A DNA stretch of 64,000 nt. Source: Streptomyces pseudovenezuelae. Lineage in GTDB: Bacteria; Actinomycetota; Actinomycetes; Streptomycetales; Streptomycetaceae. Made by a program: the position numbers and the translations under genes. Below are positions 43,998 to 53,142 of this stretch, one piece after another; positions within the stretch are counted from its first letter, which is position 1, and each line of letters opens with the position of its first letter. Location of the stretch: the NCBI RefSeq assembly GCF_001513955.1, contig NZ_KQ948146.1, forward strand, positions 34,451 through 98,450. Reading direction: 5' to 3'. Below the pieces are notes generated by a model, which saw only the letters and a list, made by a program, of their open reading frames with translations, was not told where the DNA came from and did no database searches.

Positions 43998-45359
43998 ATG
44001 CAACCCCACTACGACACCACCTCGGAGATACCTCCCAGCTGCCCCGTACGCGGCAAAGTCAAGTTGTACGGACCGCAGTTCGGCTCCGACATCGAGGGCA
44101 CCTACGAGTACCTGCGCTCGCTCGCCCCGATCACTCCTGTGGACATTGCGCCCGACGTCGAGGTCGAGTTGGTCACCAGCTACGACGCGGCGCTGCAAGT
44201 CCTGCAGAACCCCACGACGTTCGTCAGGGACTCCCGCCGCTGGAACGCCCTCAACGAGGGGCGTGTCCCCCAGGACAGCCCGGCCCTGCCCATGATGGGC
44301 TATCGGCCCAACGCGCTCTTCGCGGACGGCGCGCGCCACGCCCGCCTGCGCCAGGCGGTCACCGAGAGTCTCGCCACGATCAACGAACTCCAGCTGGCCC
44401 GGCAGGTGCAGCAGTCGGCCGGATATCTGCTCAGCCGCTTCGGCGCCCACGGGCAGGCAGATCTCATGGCGGATTACGCGGGGCCGCTGCCGCTGCTTGT
44501 TTTCAGCGACCTGTTCGGCTGCCCGCCGGAGATCGGCGACCGCGTCATCGCAGGGATCAGCGGCATTTTCGCGGGCACTGCCGGCGCGGACGAGATCCTC
44601 GGCGCGGCACTGATGGAGCTGATCGCCCTCAAGCACCAAGCCCCCGGAACCGATCTGACGACGCGTCTGATCGAGCACCCCGCCCAGCTGACCGACGAGG
44701 AGGTGCTGCACCAGCTTGTCACCCTGCTCTCCGGCGGCACCGCGCCGCTGACGGCCGCCATCGGCACCGCCACCGCTCTGTACCTCAGCGAGGACTGGCC
44801 CCAGGGTCTCTCGGTCGAGGACGCAGTCGCCCAGACCCTGTGGAAGTACGCGCCGATCGCCAACTACGCGGCCCACTACCCGACCCACGACGTCGACCTG
44901 GACGGCATAACGCTGCGCGCCGGCGACCCGGTGCTCATCTCCTTCGCGGCGGCCAACACCGACCCCAAACTGGCCTTGCACCGCGAACAGCTCAGCGCCA
45001 AGGCACATCTGGCCTTCGGAGCCGGGCCTCACGCCTGCCCGGCCAAGGATCCAGCCGTCATGATCGTCATCCGCGCCGTCGAGGCCCTGCTCAATCAGCT
45101 GCCGGACGTCGAGACGCGCATCGCCTTCACATCGCTCCCCTGGAGCGAAGCACCATGGAGTCGATCACCGATAACGATTCCCATTCGGTTCACGCCGCCT
45201 GCGGCTCCGGCAGCCACTCCAGTTGCTCCGCAGGCCGCCGAGGCTGTCCGCCCGTCGGTCTCCCCTGCGGCGCCCGCCGCCTCGCGGCCGGCTCACGCCG
45301 CGCACCATGCCAAGGCAGGCCTGTTCAGCCGCTTCCTGGCATGGACGAGGGGCGAGTGA
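43998..45359 (+). CDS. CYP157-like cytochrome P450 lacking the EXXR motif
   Basis: 453 residues. The haem ligand Cys347 lies in FGAGPHACPAKD. The I helix reads LLSGGTAPLTAAIG, without the usual AGxxT. Where the K-helix EXXR should be the sequence is AQTLW (278-282), so both Glu and Arg are missing. In CYP157C1 of S. coelicolor the site is EQSLW, which established that EXXR can be lost; this protein has lost the Glu as well. A Pro/Ala-rich tail of about 55 residues follows the core. SD AGGAG. It is part of the conservon operon. Confidence 0.9.
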   Translation: MQPHYDTTSEIPPSCPVRGKVKLYGPQFGSDIEGTYEYLRSLAPITPVDIAPDVEVELVTSYDAALQVLQNPTTFVRDSRRWNALNEGRVPQDSPALPMMGYRPNALFADGARHARLRQAVTESLATINELQLARQVQQSAGYLLSRFGAHGQADLMADYAGPLPLLVFSDLFGCPPEIGDRVIAGISGIFAGTAGADEILGAALMELIALKHQAPGTDLTTRLIEHPAQLTDEEVLHQLVTLLSGGTAPLTAAIGTATALYLSEDWPQGLSVEDAVAQTLWKYAPIANYAAHYPTHDVDLDGITLRAGDPVLISFAAANTDPKLALHREQLSAKAHLAFGAGPHACPAKDPAVMIVIRAVEALLNQLPDVETRIAFTSLPWSEAPWSRSPITIPIRFTPPAAPAATPVAPQAAEAVRPSVSPAAPAASRPAHAAHHAKAGLFSRFLAWTRGE

Positions 45360-45451
45360 CGTAAGTAACCCTACAAGAACACTGTGTTATTGGATGCTTC
45401 AATCACCCGGCGGGTACGTATGGCGGCTGTGCTCAGAAAGGGGCCGTCATC

Positions 45452-46702
45452 ATGGGAAGCGTCACGACTCCGTCGTTCGACCGCCGGACCGCAGTTTCCC
45501 TCATCTCCCGTCTACGGACGGCACGAGGCCAGGACAATCCCTTCCCGATCTATAAAGAGCTCCGCTCCCAGGGCGCGGTCGTCCCCGCGCCCTGGGGCGG
45601 GTACCTCGTGACCAGCTACGAATTGTGCGATCACATACTGCGCAGCGGCGCCTGGTTGGAGCCGGACAAACCCTGGCGGGAGCGGCAGGGCCCTCGTACC
45701 CGCTGGAGCGCCCCCTCGGCCCGGGAGATCGGGAGCACGCTGCCCGCCCTCAACCCACCGGACCACACGCGGGCCCGCCGGGCGGCCGGCACCTTCGACC
45801 GCGGGACAGTCGAGCGGCTGGGCCGGACCGTCACCCAGGCCACCGACCAACTCCTCGACACCCTCTCGGACCGGCTGCGGGACGGAGAAGCGGACTTCGC
45901 CGCCCTGGTGAGCGAAGAACTGCCGATCGCCACCATCGGCAACTGGCTCAACCTTCCGGCCGCCGACTGGCCCCGACTGCGGGAACTGACCCACGAACAG
46001 GTCTTCACCCAAGAACTGCTCCCCTCCGCAAGCCAGCTGGCGCGCTCCGACGTCGCCATGGCCGAACTGCGCGCATACTTCCTGGACCTGGTGCGCGACC
46101 GGCGCACCCGCCTGCGCGACGACCCCGTGTCCCGGTGGATCACCACCTGGGACTCACTCGAACCCGATCAGGACAAGGCCGACCAAGAGGTCTACTACCT
46201 GGCCCTGTTCGTCCTGCTGGCGGCCCTGGAGACCACCTCCACCCTGCTGTCGACAATGACGCTGCTGCTGGTCGAGCAACCGCGCCGCTGGGACCAGGTC
46301 GCCGCCGATCCCGACGAAATCGTGCCCGCCTTCGTCGAGGAGACGCTGCGCTACGACCCCCCTACCCACGTCATCAGCCGAGTCTCCGCCGCCGACTGTC
46401 TCCTGGAGGACGTCCCGATTCGCCGTGACGACATGGTCCACCTCATGGTGGGAGCCGCTCATCGAGACCCGGCCAAACACCCTCGTCCCGGACGTTTCGA
46501 CCCCTACCGCAGACCCGCCCATCTCGCCTTCAGCGGAGGCATCCACTACTGCCTCGGCGCGCCGCTGGCCCGCTTGGAGGCTCAGACCCTGCTCCGTCAA
46601 CTGATCAGTCGCCTGCCCCGTCTCACTCTCGTGCGCCCACCGGCGAGAGCACCCAGAGTGGCGTTCAGGCGATTGCTGAACCTGGATGTCGCCGTCGCAT
46701 GA
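45452..46702 (+). CDS. Cytochrome P450 (conservon-associated, canonical motifs)
   Basis: 416 residues. EXXR is intact (Glu297-Thr-Leu-Arg300 in FVEETLRYDPP), the haem Cys367 lies in FSGGIHYCLGAPLARLE, and the I helix has FVLLAALETTSTLLS. It is a soluble class-I bacterial P450 that needs ferredoxin and a reductase; none is encoded beside it. An SD of AAAGGGG precedes the ATG. It overlaps the next gene by ATGA and is separated from the EXXR-less P450 by 92 bp. Confidence 0.94.
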   Translation: MGSVTTPSFDRRTAVSLISRLRTARGQDNPFPIYKELRSQGAVVPAPWGGYLVTSYELCDHILRSGAWLEPDKPWRERQGPRTRWSAPSAREIGSTLPALNPPDHTRARRAAGTFDRGTVERLGRTVTQATDQLLDTLSDRLRDGEADFAALVSEELPIATIGNWLNLPAADWPRLRELTHEQVFTQELLPSASQLARSDVAMAELRAYFLDLVRDRRTRLRDDPVSRWITTWDSLEPDQDKADQEVYYLALFVLLAALETTSTLLSTMTLLLVEQPRRWDQVAADPDEIVPAFVEETLRYDPPTHVISRVSAADCLLEDVPIRRDDMVHLMVGAAHRDPAKHPRPGRFDPYRRPAHLAFSGGIHYCLGAPLARLEAQTLLRQLISRLPRLTLVRPPARAPRVAFRRLLNLDVAVA

Positions 46703-47475
46703 GTCACGTGAACGAAGCCCCAACTCCACCCGCCACGGCCTCCCGTGAACCGATACGCACAGAGCAGGAAGGGGGCGTGCTCCATGTGCGGCTCAACCCC
46801 TCCCGGCACGACGACACACTGAGCATCGCCGTCGTCGAGGCCCTCACCGATCTGCTCGACGACCTGAACCCCGATGTCCGGGTGCTGGTCCTGTCGTCCC
46901 TAGGTGAGGACTTCTGCACCGGAGCCGATCGCCGCGAATACTCGGCCGCCCTCGCCATGGACCCGACGGGCGCCGCTCTGCGGCGCATCGCCGACAAGGC
47001 TCATCGTCTGTGCCAAGCCCTGGAAAGCACCCACGCCATCACCATCGGACGCCTCCACGGCGGCGTCCTCGGCGCTGGTCTCGCTCTCGCCGCCTACTGT
47101 GACCTGCGGGCCGGCGCGGACACCTGCCGCTTCCGCATGCCGGAGGTCGGCGTGGGCCTGCCGCCCGCCTGGGGCGGCGCCATGGGGCGCTTGATCTCCG
47201 AGGCCGGTGTCGCCAGGATCCGCGAACTCATGCTCACCTGCGACCAGTTCGACGCACCCACTGCCCACCGCCTCGGGCTCCTCCACCAGACAGCCGCCCT
47301 CGACCAGCTGGACGACGTCATCGCGAGGTGGACCAGGCCACTGCTGCGGCGCTCGCACGAGGCCCTCGTGCTGACCAAACGGATGCTGGCCGGCTATGCC
47401 CGGGCCGACCGTACGGCCGATGTCGCCCTCCTCGACTCCCACCTCCTGACGTCCCACTTCGCCCAGCTGGGGTAG
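46699..47475 (+). CDS. Enoyl-CoA hydratase/isomerase-family protein
   Basis: 258 residues of crotonase fold. LVLSSLGEDFCTGADRREY carries the first oxyanion-hole strand, and IGRLHGGVLGAGLALAAYCDLR the second. FRMPEVGVGLPPAWGGAMGRL holds the position of a catalytic carboxylate. The start overlaps the P450 stop, so the two are co-translated. The pairing suggests oxidation followed by hydration or isomerisation of an acyl thioester, but no acyl carrier or ligase is nearby. Confidence 0.88.
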   Translation: MSHVNEAPTPPATASREPIRTEQEGGVLHVRLNPSRHDDTLSIAVVEALTDLLDDLNPDVRVLVLSSLGEDFCTGADRREYSAALAMDPTGAALRRIADKAHRLCQALESTHAITIGRLHGGVLGAGLALAAYCDLRAGADTCRFRMPEVGVGLPPAWGGAMGRLISEAGVARIRELMLTCDQFDAPTAHRLGLLHQTAALDQLDDVIARWTRPLLRRSHEALVLTKRMLAGYARADRTADVALLDSHLLTSHFAQLG

Positions 47476-47479
47476 ATAC

Positions 47480-48010
47480 CTCACGCACACCTGGCCAGGC
47501 CGGCCAGGTGGGTGGTCGAGCGTGACGCGGTGGTCCGGCCGACAGCTGGCCGGACTCCGATGGGGCGTGCGGCGCCTCCTCGTGGACCCCGCGCCGCTCC
47601 TCCGCAGCCGCGGGTGGGTGCCGGGCCGCGACCTCGGTAGACACGATCTGGCGCAGGTCACGCCGATTGCCGATCGGGCAGTCGCAACTGGGGCAGGTGC
47701 CACCGGAGTCGCTGCGGATCCCGTCGTCGCACAGGTTCGACCGGCACAGGTTCGACCAGCACCCGTTCTTCTGCGGCAGCCCCCGCCGGATCAGCCAGGC
47801 CGCCACGTCCTGCACCGGGTCCGTTGCCGGTCCAGCCGGCGCTTGAGCCGCTCGGCCGGCCTACGCTCGGCCACACCCTCGCCGTCACCCACGAAGTTCC
47901 GCGGCCGCACCAGCTCCTGACGCACCGTCTTCGCAGCCCCGCCACCGGAACCAGGAGCGCCTTCACATCCTCCGGCACCCCAACCGCCCCGATGAAGCCG
48001 CTGGTTCGCA
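47480..48010 (-). pseudogene. Remnant of a mobile-element-type protein with a Cys-rich motif
   Basis: No intact gene fits these 530 bp. On the minus strand a frame reads VQDVAAWLIRRGLPQKNGC followed by CDDGIRSD and GTCPSCDCPIGNRRDLRQIV, a zinc-ribbon-like segment that I associate with C-terminal parts of replication or integrative-element proteins of Streptomyces. Another frame upstream reads VRQELVRPRNFVGDGEGVAE in line with it, so a frameshift separates them. A 15-bp unit CGGTCGAACCTGTGC is duplicated in tandem within the Cys motif. Both ends are truncated. Confidence 0.4.
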
Positions 48011-48021
48011 CCAAGTGAGCC

Positions 48022-48999
48022 TCACCGGGAGAACAGCGTCTGGATGTCCGGCTTCTTGCCGCCGAAGATGCCGTCCTGCGCACCGAGGGCGGCGAGCTTC
48101 TCCAGCGAGGCCATGTCCACCTGGGCGGGCCAGCTCGGGAGGATGAGCCGGTCCTGCACATCGCCGCTGATCTTGGTGTAGACGGTGAGGATCTGCCGGG
48201 CCTCGTCGGGATGGCCGGTGGCGTACTCCAGCGACTGCGTCATGGCCTCGGTGAACTTCTTCACCAGCTCCGGGTTCTGCTGCGCGATCCTGGCCGAGGT
48301 GAACCAGGTCGCGACGGTGAGCTTCGGGTCGGTCTCGGCGAACGGCGAGGCGACGACCCGGGCGCCCTGCGCCTTGGCGATCGTCTGGGCCGGCTCGCCC
48401 ATCCACGCCGCGTCCACGCGACCACCGTCCAGTGCGGCCGGCATCTGGTCGAAGGGGATCTCCACGAACTTCACCTTCGCCGGGTCGCCGCCGTCCTGGC
48501 GCACCGACTCGCGGACCGTGGTGTCCCCGATGTTCTGGAGGGTGTTCACCGCGACCGAGCGCCCGGCCAGGTCCTTCGCGGACTTCACCGGGCTGTCCTT
48601 CTTCACCAGCACACCGGTGACGTCGGCCCCCACCTTCCCGTTGGAAGCCGCCCCGTTGACCACGGACTTCACGGGGACACCCTTGGTCTGGGCGAGCATC
48701 AGGGACGTGGTGTTGCTGAAGCCGAACTGGAACTGACCGCTCACCACACCGGGGATGATCGCCGCGCCGCCCTGCGCGGTCACCATCTTCAGCTCGATCC
48801 CCCGGTCCGCGAAGAAGCCCTTCTTCTGCCCGAGATAGAGCGGCGCCACGTCGACGATGGGGATGACACCGACCGTGACCTGCGTCTTCTTTCCTCCGCT
48901 CGCGGACGATGAGCCGCTGCCCGCGTCCGACGATCCACATCCGGCGGCACCCGCGAGGGTCACCACCGCAACGGCAAGTCCGAGCACACGCCTTTGCAT
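48022..48999 (-). CDS. ABC transporter substrate-binding lipoprotein (SsuA/TauA/NMT1-like), orphan
   Basis: 325 residues. The lipobox is VTLAGAAGC, then a Ser/Gly linker and a periplasmic-binding fold: VTVGVIPIVDVAPLYLGQKKGFFADRG, FSNTTSLMLAQTKG, DLAGRSVAVNTLQNIGDTTV and DAAWMGEPAQTIAKAQG. The family captures sulfonates, nitrate, taurine or thiamine precursors. No permease or ATPase gene is adjacent on either side, and its downstream end abuts the mobile-type remnant, so the rest of an operon may have been lost. Confidence 0.9.
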   Translation of the reverse strand: MQRRVLGLAVAVVTLAGAAGCGSSDAGSGSSSASGGKKTQVTVGVIPIVDVAPLYLGQKKGFFADRGIELKMVTAQGGAAIIPGVVSGQFQFGFSNTTSLMLAQTKGVPVKSVVNGAASNGKVGADVTGVLVKKDSPVKSAKDLAGRSVAVNTLQNIGDTTVRESVRQDGGDPAKVKFVEIPFDQMPAALDGGRVDAAWMGEPAQTIAKAQGARVVASPFAETDPKLTVATWFTSARIAQQNPELVKKFTEAMTQSLEYATGHPDEARQILTVYTKISGDVQDRLILPSWPAQVDMASLEKLAALGAQDGIFGGKKPDIQTLFSR

Positions 49000-49044
49000 G
49001 GGGCCCTCCTGACGAGGGGACAGAACGCCTCACGACCCGTCCAC

Positions 49045-49061
49045 TGATGTTGTGCACATCA
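49045..49061. promoter_or_regulatory. TGATGT-N5-ACATCA inverted repeat between divergent genes
   Basis: Perfect 6-bp arms around TGTGC, 46 bp before the substrate-binding protein start and about 90 bp before the secreted hydrolase. It resembles a GntR-type operator. Confidence 0.45.
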
Positions 49062-49150
49062 TTGACGCCCGCAATGTACACGCCTACTTTCGCCGGTGTC
49101 AGTCCCCCCGACCGCAGGAAAACGGACTGCGTCCAAGGAGCCCCCGTCTC

Positions 49151-50539
49151 GTGATGCACCGCATCCGCACCCGTACGCTCGTCACCGTCGCCGCCCTGCT
49201 GCTCGCCGCCCCCTTCCCGGCGGCCGCCCACGCCGCCGAGGACGTCCATGTCGAGGGCCGGCTGCCGTCCGGCGCGACCTACCTCATGGACGTACCGGCC
49301 GGCTGGAACGGCACGGTTCTCCTCTACAGCCACGGCTACACACCGCCCGGCGTCCCCAACCCGGCCCGCAACGCGCCCGACGACACCACCAAGTCCCTGC
49401 TCCTGAAGCAGGGTTACGCGCTCATCGGATCCTCGTACGCCACGACGGGGTGGGCCGTCACCGAGGCCGTGCCGGACCAGCTCGCGACCCTCGACACCTT
49501 CACCGCCCGCTTCGGACCCGCCGGCCGGACCATCGCCTGGGGCACGTCCTACGGCGGCCTGGTCACGACCGCCCTCGCCGAACGCCACGCGTCCCGCCTC
49601 GCCGGTTCGCTGTCGATGTGTGGGCTCGTCCAGGGCGGTGTAGCCAACTGGAACAGCACGCTGGACCCGGTCTTCGCGCTCAAGACGCTTCTCGCGCCCG
49701 GCTCCGGCATCCGGCTGACCGGGTTGCCGGATCCGGCCGCCGCGACCCGGGCGTCCGACGCCATGACGGCCGTCCTCTCCGCGGCCCAGCAGACCGCCGG
49801 CGGCCGCGCCCGTATCGCGCTCGCCGCCGCCCTGCACAACATCCCCGGCTGGAACGACCCTTCACAGCCCCGGCCCGCGCCCACCGACCGGGACGCCCAG
49901 CAGTCGAACCAGTACCAGGCCGTCGTCGGACTGGTGAAGTTCCCCGCCTTCGTCTGGCGCCAGGAGGCCGAGTCCCGGGCGGGCGGCTCGATGTCGTGGA
50001 ACACCGGCGTCGACTACCGCGCCATGCTCCGCAACTCCCCCTACCTCAAGGAGGTCGAGGAGTTGTACGCCAAGGCCGGTCTCTCCCTGAAGTCCGATCT
50101 CCGCACTCTCGACCGGGCCCCGCGCACCCGCGCCGACACGAACGCCGTCGACTGGATGAGCCGTACGAGCTCCTTCACCGGGCGCCTCACCAAGCCCCAG
50201 CTGAACATCCACACCACCGGCGACGCGCTGATCCCCGTGCAGTCCGAGAGCGCCTACCGCCGGGCCGCCACCACCGCGGGCTCGACCCCGCTGCTGCGGC
50301 AGCGCTATGTCGACAACGCGGGCCACTGCACCTTCAGTCCCGGCGAGCAGATCGCCGCCCTGCACACACTGGAGGACCGGATCAGGACCGGCCAGTGGCT
50401 CGGCAGCGACCCCGCCGCACTTAACTCCCGTGCCACCGAGGCCGATCCGACCTCGCCGGCCCGCTATCTGCCCTACGTCCCGGCCGCCTACCCCCGCCCG
50501 TACGACCGGGCCCGCCCTTCCGACGGACACCGGAGGTAG
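49151..50539 (+). CDS. Secreted alpha/beta hydrolase
   Basis: 462 residues with a signal peptide to about Ala29 (RIRTRTLVTVAALLLAAPFPAAAHA). The nucleophile elbow is AWGTSYGGLVT and the catalytic His lies in VDNAGHCTFSPGEQ. GTVLLYSHGYTPPGVPNP begins the fold. The central 120 residues form a lid. The family resembles tannase/feruloyl-esterase-like or acyl-peptide-type secreted hydrolases, but the substrate is unknown. GTG 49151 sits 10 nt behind AAGGAG; the ATG three bases later is possible. Confidence 0.87.
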   Translation: MMHRIRTRTLVTVAALLLAAPFPAAAHAAEDVHVEGRLPSGATYLMDVPAGWNGTVLLYSHGYTPPGVPNPARNAPDDTTKSLLLKQGYALIGSSYATTGWAVTEAVPDQLATLDTFTARFGPAGRTIAWGTSYGGLVTTALAERHASRLAGSLSMCGLVQGGVANWNSTLDPVFALKTLLAPGSGIRLTGLPDPAAATRASDAMTAVLSAAQQTAGGRARIALAAALHNIPGWNDPSQPRPAPTDRDAQQSNQYQAVVGLVKFPAFVWRQEAESRAGGSMSWNTGVDYRAMLRNSPYLKEVEELYAKAGLSLKSDLRTLDRAPRTRADTNAVDWMSRTSSFTGRLTKPQLNIHTTGDALIPVQSESAYRRAATTAGSTPLLRQRYVDNAGHCTFSPGEQIAALHTLEDRIRTGQWLGSDPAALNSRATEADPTSPARYLPYVPAAYPRPYDRARPSDGHRR

Positions 50540-50549
50540 CACGCGACCG

Positions 50550-51452
50550 TCACGGCTCCGAGGTCTCGGACTCCAGCGAGGCGCGGGTCGCCCTGCCGTA
50601 GACGCCGGAATCGTCCTGCAGGACGAAGCGGGTGACCTGGTAGGTGCGCACGGCGCTCTGCACCTGCTGGTCGAAGTCGCCGTCGGCCTCGCCGTCGTAG
50701 ATGCCGACCTGCCGGAGCCGGAGCTGGAGTTCGACGACCTCGGGTCCCTGGTCGCCGAGGCCGAGCACGGACGGCTGACCGCTCGACACGGTCGGTCGGG
50801 GGGCCACCGTGGCGGTGGCGGCGGCGCTCGACGGGGCCCCGGTCGGAGTGGCGGTGCTCGACGGTGACGCACTGTCACTGGACTCGGCGCTCGGTGAGGA
50901 GGAGGGCGGGGCGGACGACTGCGTCGAGGTCGCTGTCGGAGACGAAGCGGTGACGGACGGGCCGGTCGACGACGGCGCCCCCTCCGGCACGCCCGCGCGG
51001 ACGCCGCCGGCCACGGATCCGTCCCGCGAAGGACTGTCGTAGGTGAAGAGCCCGCCGAGGAATCCGCCGGTGACGAGGACGGCGACGGCCGCTCCCGTAC
51101 CGGCGAGGAGCACCGTGCGCCGCCGACGGTCCGGGGCGCTGTCGGCCGGGAACGCCATGGCCGGCTGCTCGGGGGAAGGGAGTCCCGCGTCCGCAGCGAC
51201 CGAGGTGACGTCAGCCAAGTCCCTTGCAGGGAACGGCAGTTCCGATGTCCCGGCCGGGTCGGCCGGTTCCTCGCCGACCTCCACGAAAGGCCGGATGCGC
51301 ACCGGGTCGAAGTCCTCCGCGGCGGCCGCCTCGGCCGTACGGGACTCGCGGTGGGCCTCGGAGGCGCGGTGCGCGCAGGCGCAGGAAGGAGTGCCGTCCG
51401 CCGCCCTGGGCGCCCCGCACTCCGGGCAGACGAGGACTGGTGGTTCACTCAC
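50550..51452 (-). CDS. Membrane-anchored peptidoglycan-binding-domain protein with zinc ribbon
   Basis: 300 residues. A cytoplasmic zinc ribbon (VCPECGAPRAADGTPSCAC) opens the protein, then an acidic stretch, one TM helix (about 113-135, TVLLAGTGAAVAVLVTGGFLGGLF), a Ser/Thr/Pro-rich extracellular linker and a C-terminal PG_binding_1 domain (GDQGPEVVELQLRLRQVGIYDG). It should span the membrane with the wall-binding domain outside. The combined layout is common but uncharacterised in Streptomyces. Confidence 0.88.
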   Translation of the reverse strand: MSEPPVLVCPECGAPRAADGTPSCACAHRASEAHRESRTAEAAAAEDFDPVRIRPFVEVGEEPADPAGTSELPFPARDLADVTSVAADAGLPSPEQPAMAFPADSAPDRRRRTVLLAGTGAAVAVLVTGGFLGGLFTYDSPSRDGSVAGGVRAGVPEGAPSSTGPSVTASSPTATSTQSSAPPSSSPSAESSDSASPSSTATPTGAPSSAAATATVAPRPTVSSGQPSVLGLGDQGPEVVELQLRLRQVGIYDGEADGDFDQQVQSAVRTYQVTRFVLQDDSGVYGRATRASLESETSEP

Positions 51453-51467
51453 GCGCGTTCCCTCTCC

Positions 51468-51487
51468 CTACGATCTTCATATCGTAG
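51468..51487. promoter_or_regulatory. CTACGAT-N6-ATCGTAG inverted repeat upstream of the PG-binding gene
   Basis: Perfect 7-bp arms in AT-rich sequence, 16 bp before the start at 51452. A TACGAT hexamer within it could be the -10 box. The rest of 51488-51735 has no gene; GGTAAC direct repeats lie at 51669 and 51679. Confidence 0.5.
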
Positions 51488-51735
51488 ACAGATATGCCGC
51501 GCGGAAATTCCACAACTCTTATCCCTCGGGAACCACGAGGTCCACAGGGCCGAGATTCAGCCACCGCGCGTGACGGAGAGATGAACGAAGGCGGGCGCGG
51601 GGCCCCAACACCCGGTCAGAGGACGGGCATTCGACGATTCAGTAGCACGCAAGGCCGCGACAACGAGGGGTAACCAGCGGTAACTTCTGTCCCGCCCCGC
51701 CCCTCCACCCGCGCCTCCCCCAGGAGACACTCCCC

Positions 51736-53076
51736 ATGCGCAGACTCCTCGCCGCCCTGGCGGCGACCACCGCCGTCCTCGGCGGACTCACCGCGACCGC
51801 TCCGTCCGCGGCGGCCGCCGACTCGGGCACCTTCAGCGTCCTGAGCTACAACGTGGCCGGCCTGCCCGAGGCCATCTCCAGCGCACCGACGCCCCGCGAG
51901 TCGAGCACCACGACGATCGGCCAGCGGATAGCCCCGTACGACATCGTCCACGTCGAGGAGGACTTCAACTACCACTCCTTCCTCTACGCGGCCGACGCGA
52001 ACCACGCCTACCGCACCCCCACGAGCGGCGGCGCCGGCATCGGCAGCGGCCTGAACACCCTGTCCAAAATCCCCTACGACGCCGACGACTTCGAGCGGGT
52101 GCGCTGGAACTCCTGCCAGGTGGACTCGGGCGACTGCCTCACCCCCAAGGGCTTCTCCTTCATGCGCGAGCGCCTCGCCGAGGGCGTCTACGTCGACTTC
52201 TACAACCTGCACACCAACGCGGGCACCAACGACGGGGACCTCGCCTCACGCGCGGACAACCTCAACCAGCTCACCACGTTCATCAAGACCCACTCGGCCG
52301 GCAACGCCGTCGTGGTCATGGGTGACACCAACACCCGCTACACCCGCTCCGGCGACACCATCGCCGAGTTCGCCGCCGCCAACGGCCTCACCGACCCCTG
52401 GGTCCAGCTCATCCGCGGCGGCACCCCGCCCGCCAAGGGCAGCGACGCCCTGGTCTGCGACCAGAGCGGCACCACCGTGCCCAACACCTGCGAGGTCGTG
52501 GACAAGGTCCTCTACCGCAGCAGCCCGCTCGTCAACCTCAACGCCACCTCGTACAACAACGAGCACGCCAAGTTCCTCACCAGCGACAACCTGATGCTCT
52601 CCGACCACGACCCGATCACCGTCGGGTTCGCCTGGTCGCGCAACTCCGCCTACGAGCTCAGCGACCAGTTCGGCGGCCCGCACGGCGACTACTACAACGA
52701 CATCACCAGCGTCCCCGCGGGCGCCCGCGCCACCACCATCGGGCTGCGCAGCGGCACCCGCGTCGACCAGATGAGCCTCACGCTGGCCAACGGCACCACG
52801 CTCGCCCACGGCGGGACCGGCGGCACCGCGTCCTCACTGACGCTCGGCAGCGGGGAGTACGTGACCACGGCGAACCTGTGCCAGGCGGAGAAGGACGGCC
52901 ACACGCGGATCTTCTACGCCAAGTTCACGACCAACCTCGGCCGCACCCTGGCCGGCGGCACCACCACCTCCGACTGCGTGACCCGTACCGCCCCCTCGGG
53001 CCGGCAGATCGCCGGATTCCACGGACGCTCGGGGGACGCGGTCGACAAGGTCGGCTTCATCTACACCCAGCGCTGA
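51736..53076 (+). CDS. Secreted sphingomyelinase-like phosphodiesterase (EEP family) with lectin-like C-terminus
   Basis: 446 residues. Signal peptide to about Ala27. The endonuclease/exonuclease/phosphatase fold shows FSVLSYNVAGLPE, HVEEDFNYH (catalytic Glu), YNLHTNAG, VMGDTNTRY (metal-binding Asp/Asn) and LSDHDPITVGF (catalytic Asp/His). It resembles sphingomyelinase C-type enzymes. The C-terminal 150 residues (FGGPHGDYYNDIT, LRSGTRVDQMSLTLANG, GRSGDAVDKVGFIY) look like a jacalin-like sugar-binding domain. Substrate could be phospholipid or nucleic acid. Confidence 0.88.
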   Translation: MRRLLAALAATTAVLGGLTATAPSAAAADSGTFSVLSYNVAGLPEAISSAPTPRESSTTTIGQRIAPYDIVHVEEDFNYHSFLYAADANHAYRTPTSGGAGIGSGLNTLSKIPYDADDFERVRWNSCQVDSGDCLTPKGFSFMRERLAEGVYVDFYNLHTNAGTNDGDLASRADNLNQLTTFIKTHSAGNAVVVMGDTNTRYTRSGDTIAEFAAANGLTDPWVQLIRGGTPPAKGSDALVCDQSGTTVPNTCEVVDKVLYRSSPLVNLNATSYNNEHAKFLTSDNLMLSDHDPITVGFAWSRNSAYELSDQFGGPHGDYYNDITSVPAGARATTIGLRSGTRVDQMSLTLANGTTLAHGGTGGTASSLTLGSGEYVTTANLCQAEKDGHTRIFYAKFTTNLGRTLAGGTTTSDCVTRTAPSGRQIAGFHGRSGDAVDKVGFIYTQR

Positions 53077-53086
53077 CCCCACTCGC

Positions 53087-53110
53087 CCCGGGGCGCACCA
53101 GCGCCCCGGG
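53087..53110 (+). terminator. Intrinsic terminator-like hairpin after the phosphodiesterase gene
   Basis: CCCGGGGCGC, loop ACCA, then the exact complement: a 10-bp perfect stem starting 10 bp past the stop. Confidence 0.8.
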
Positions 53111-53142
53111 TGCACAGGAATCACAAAAGAGTGACAGGACGA

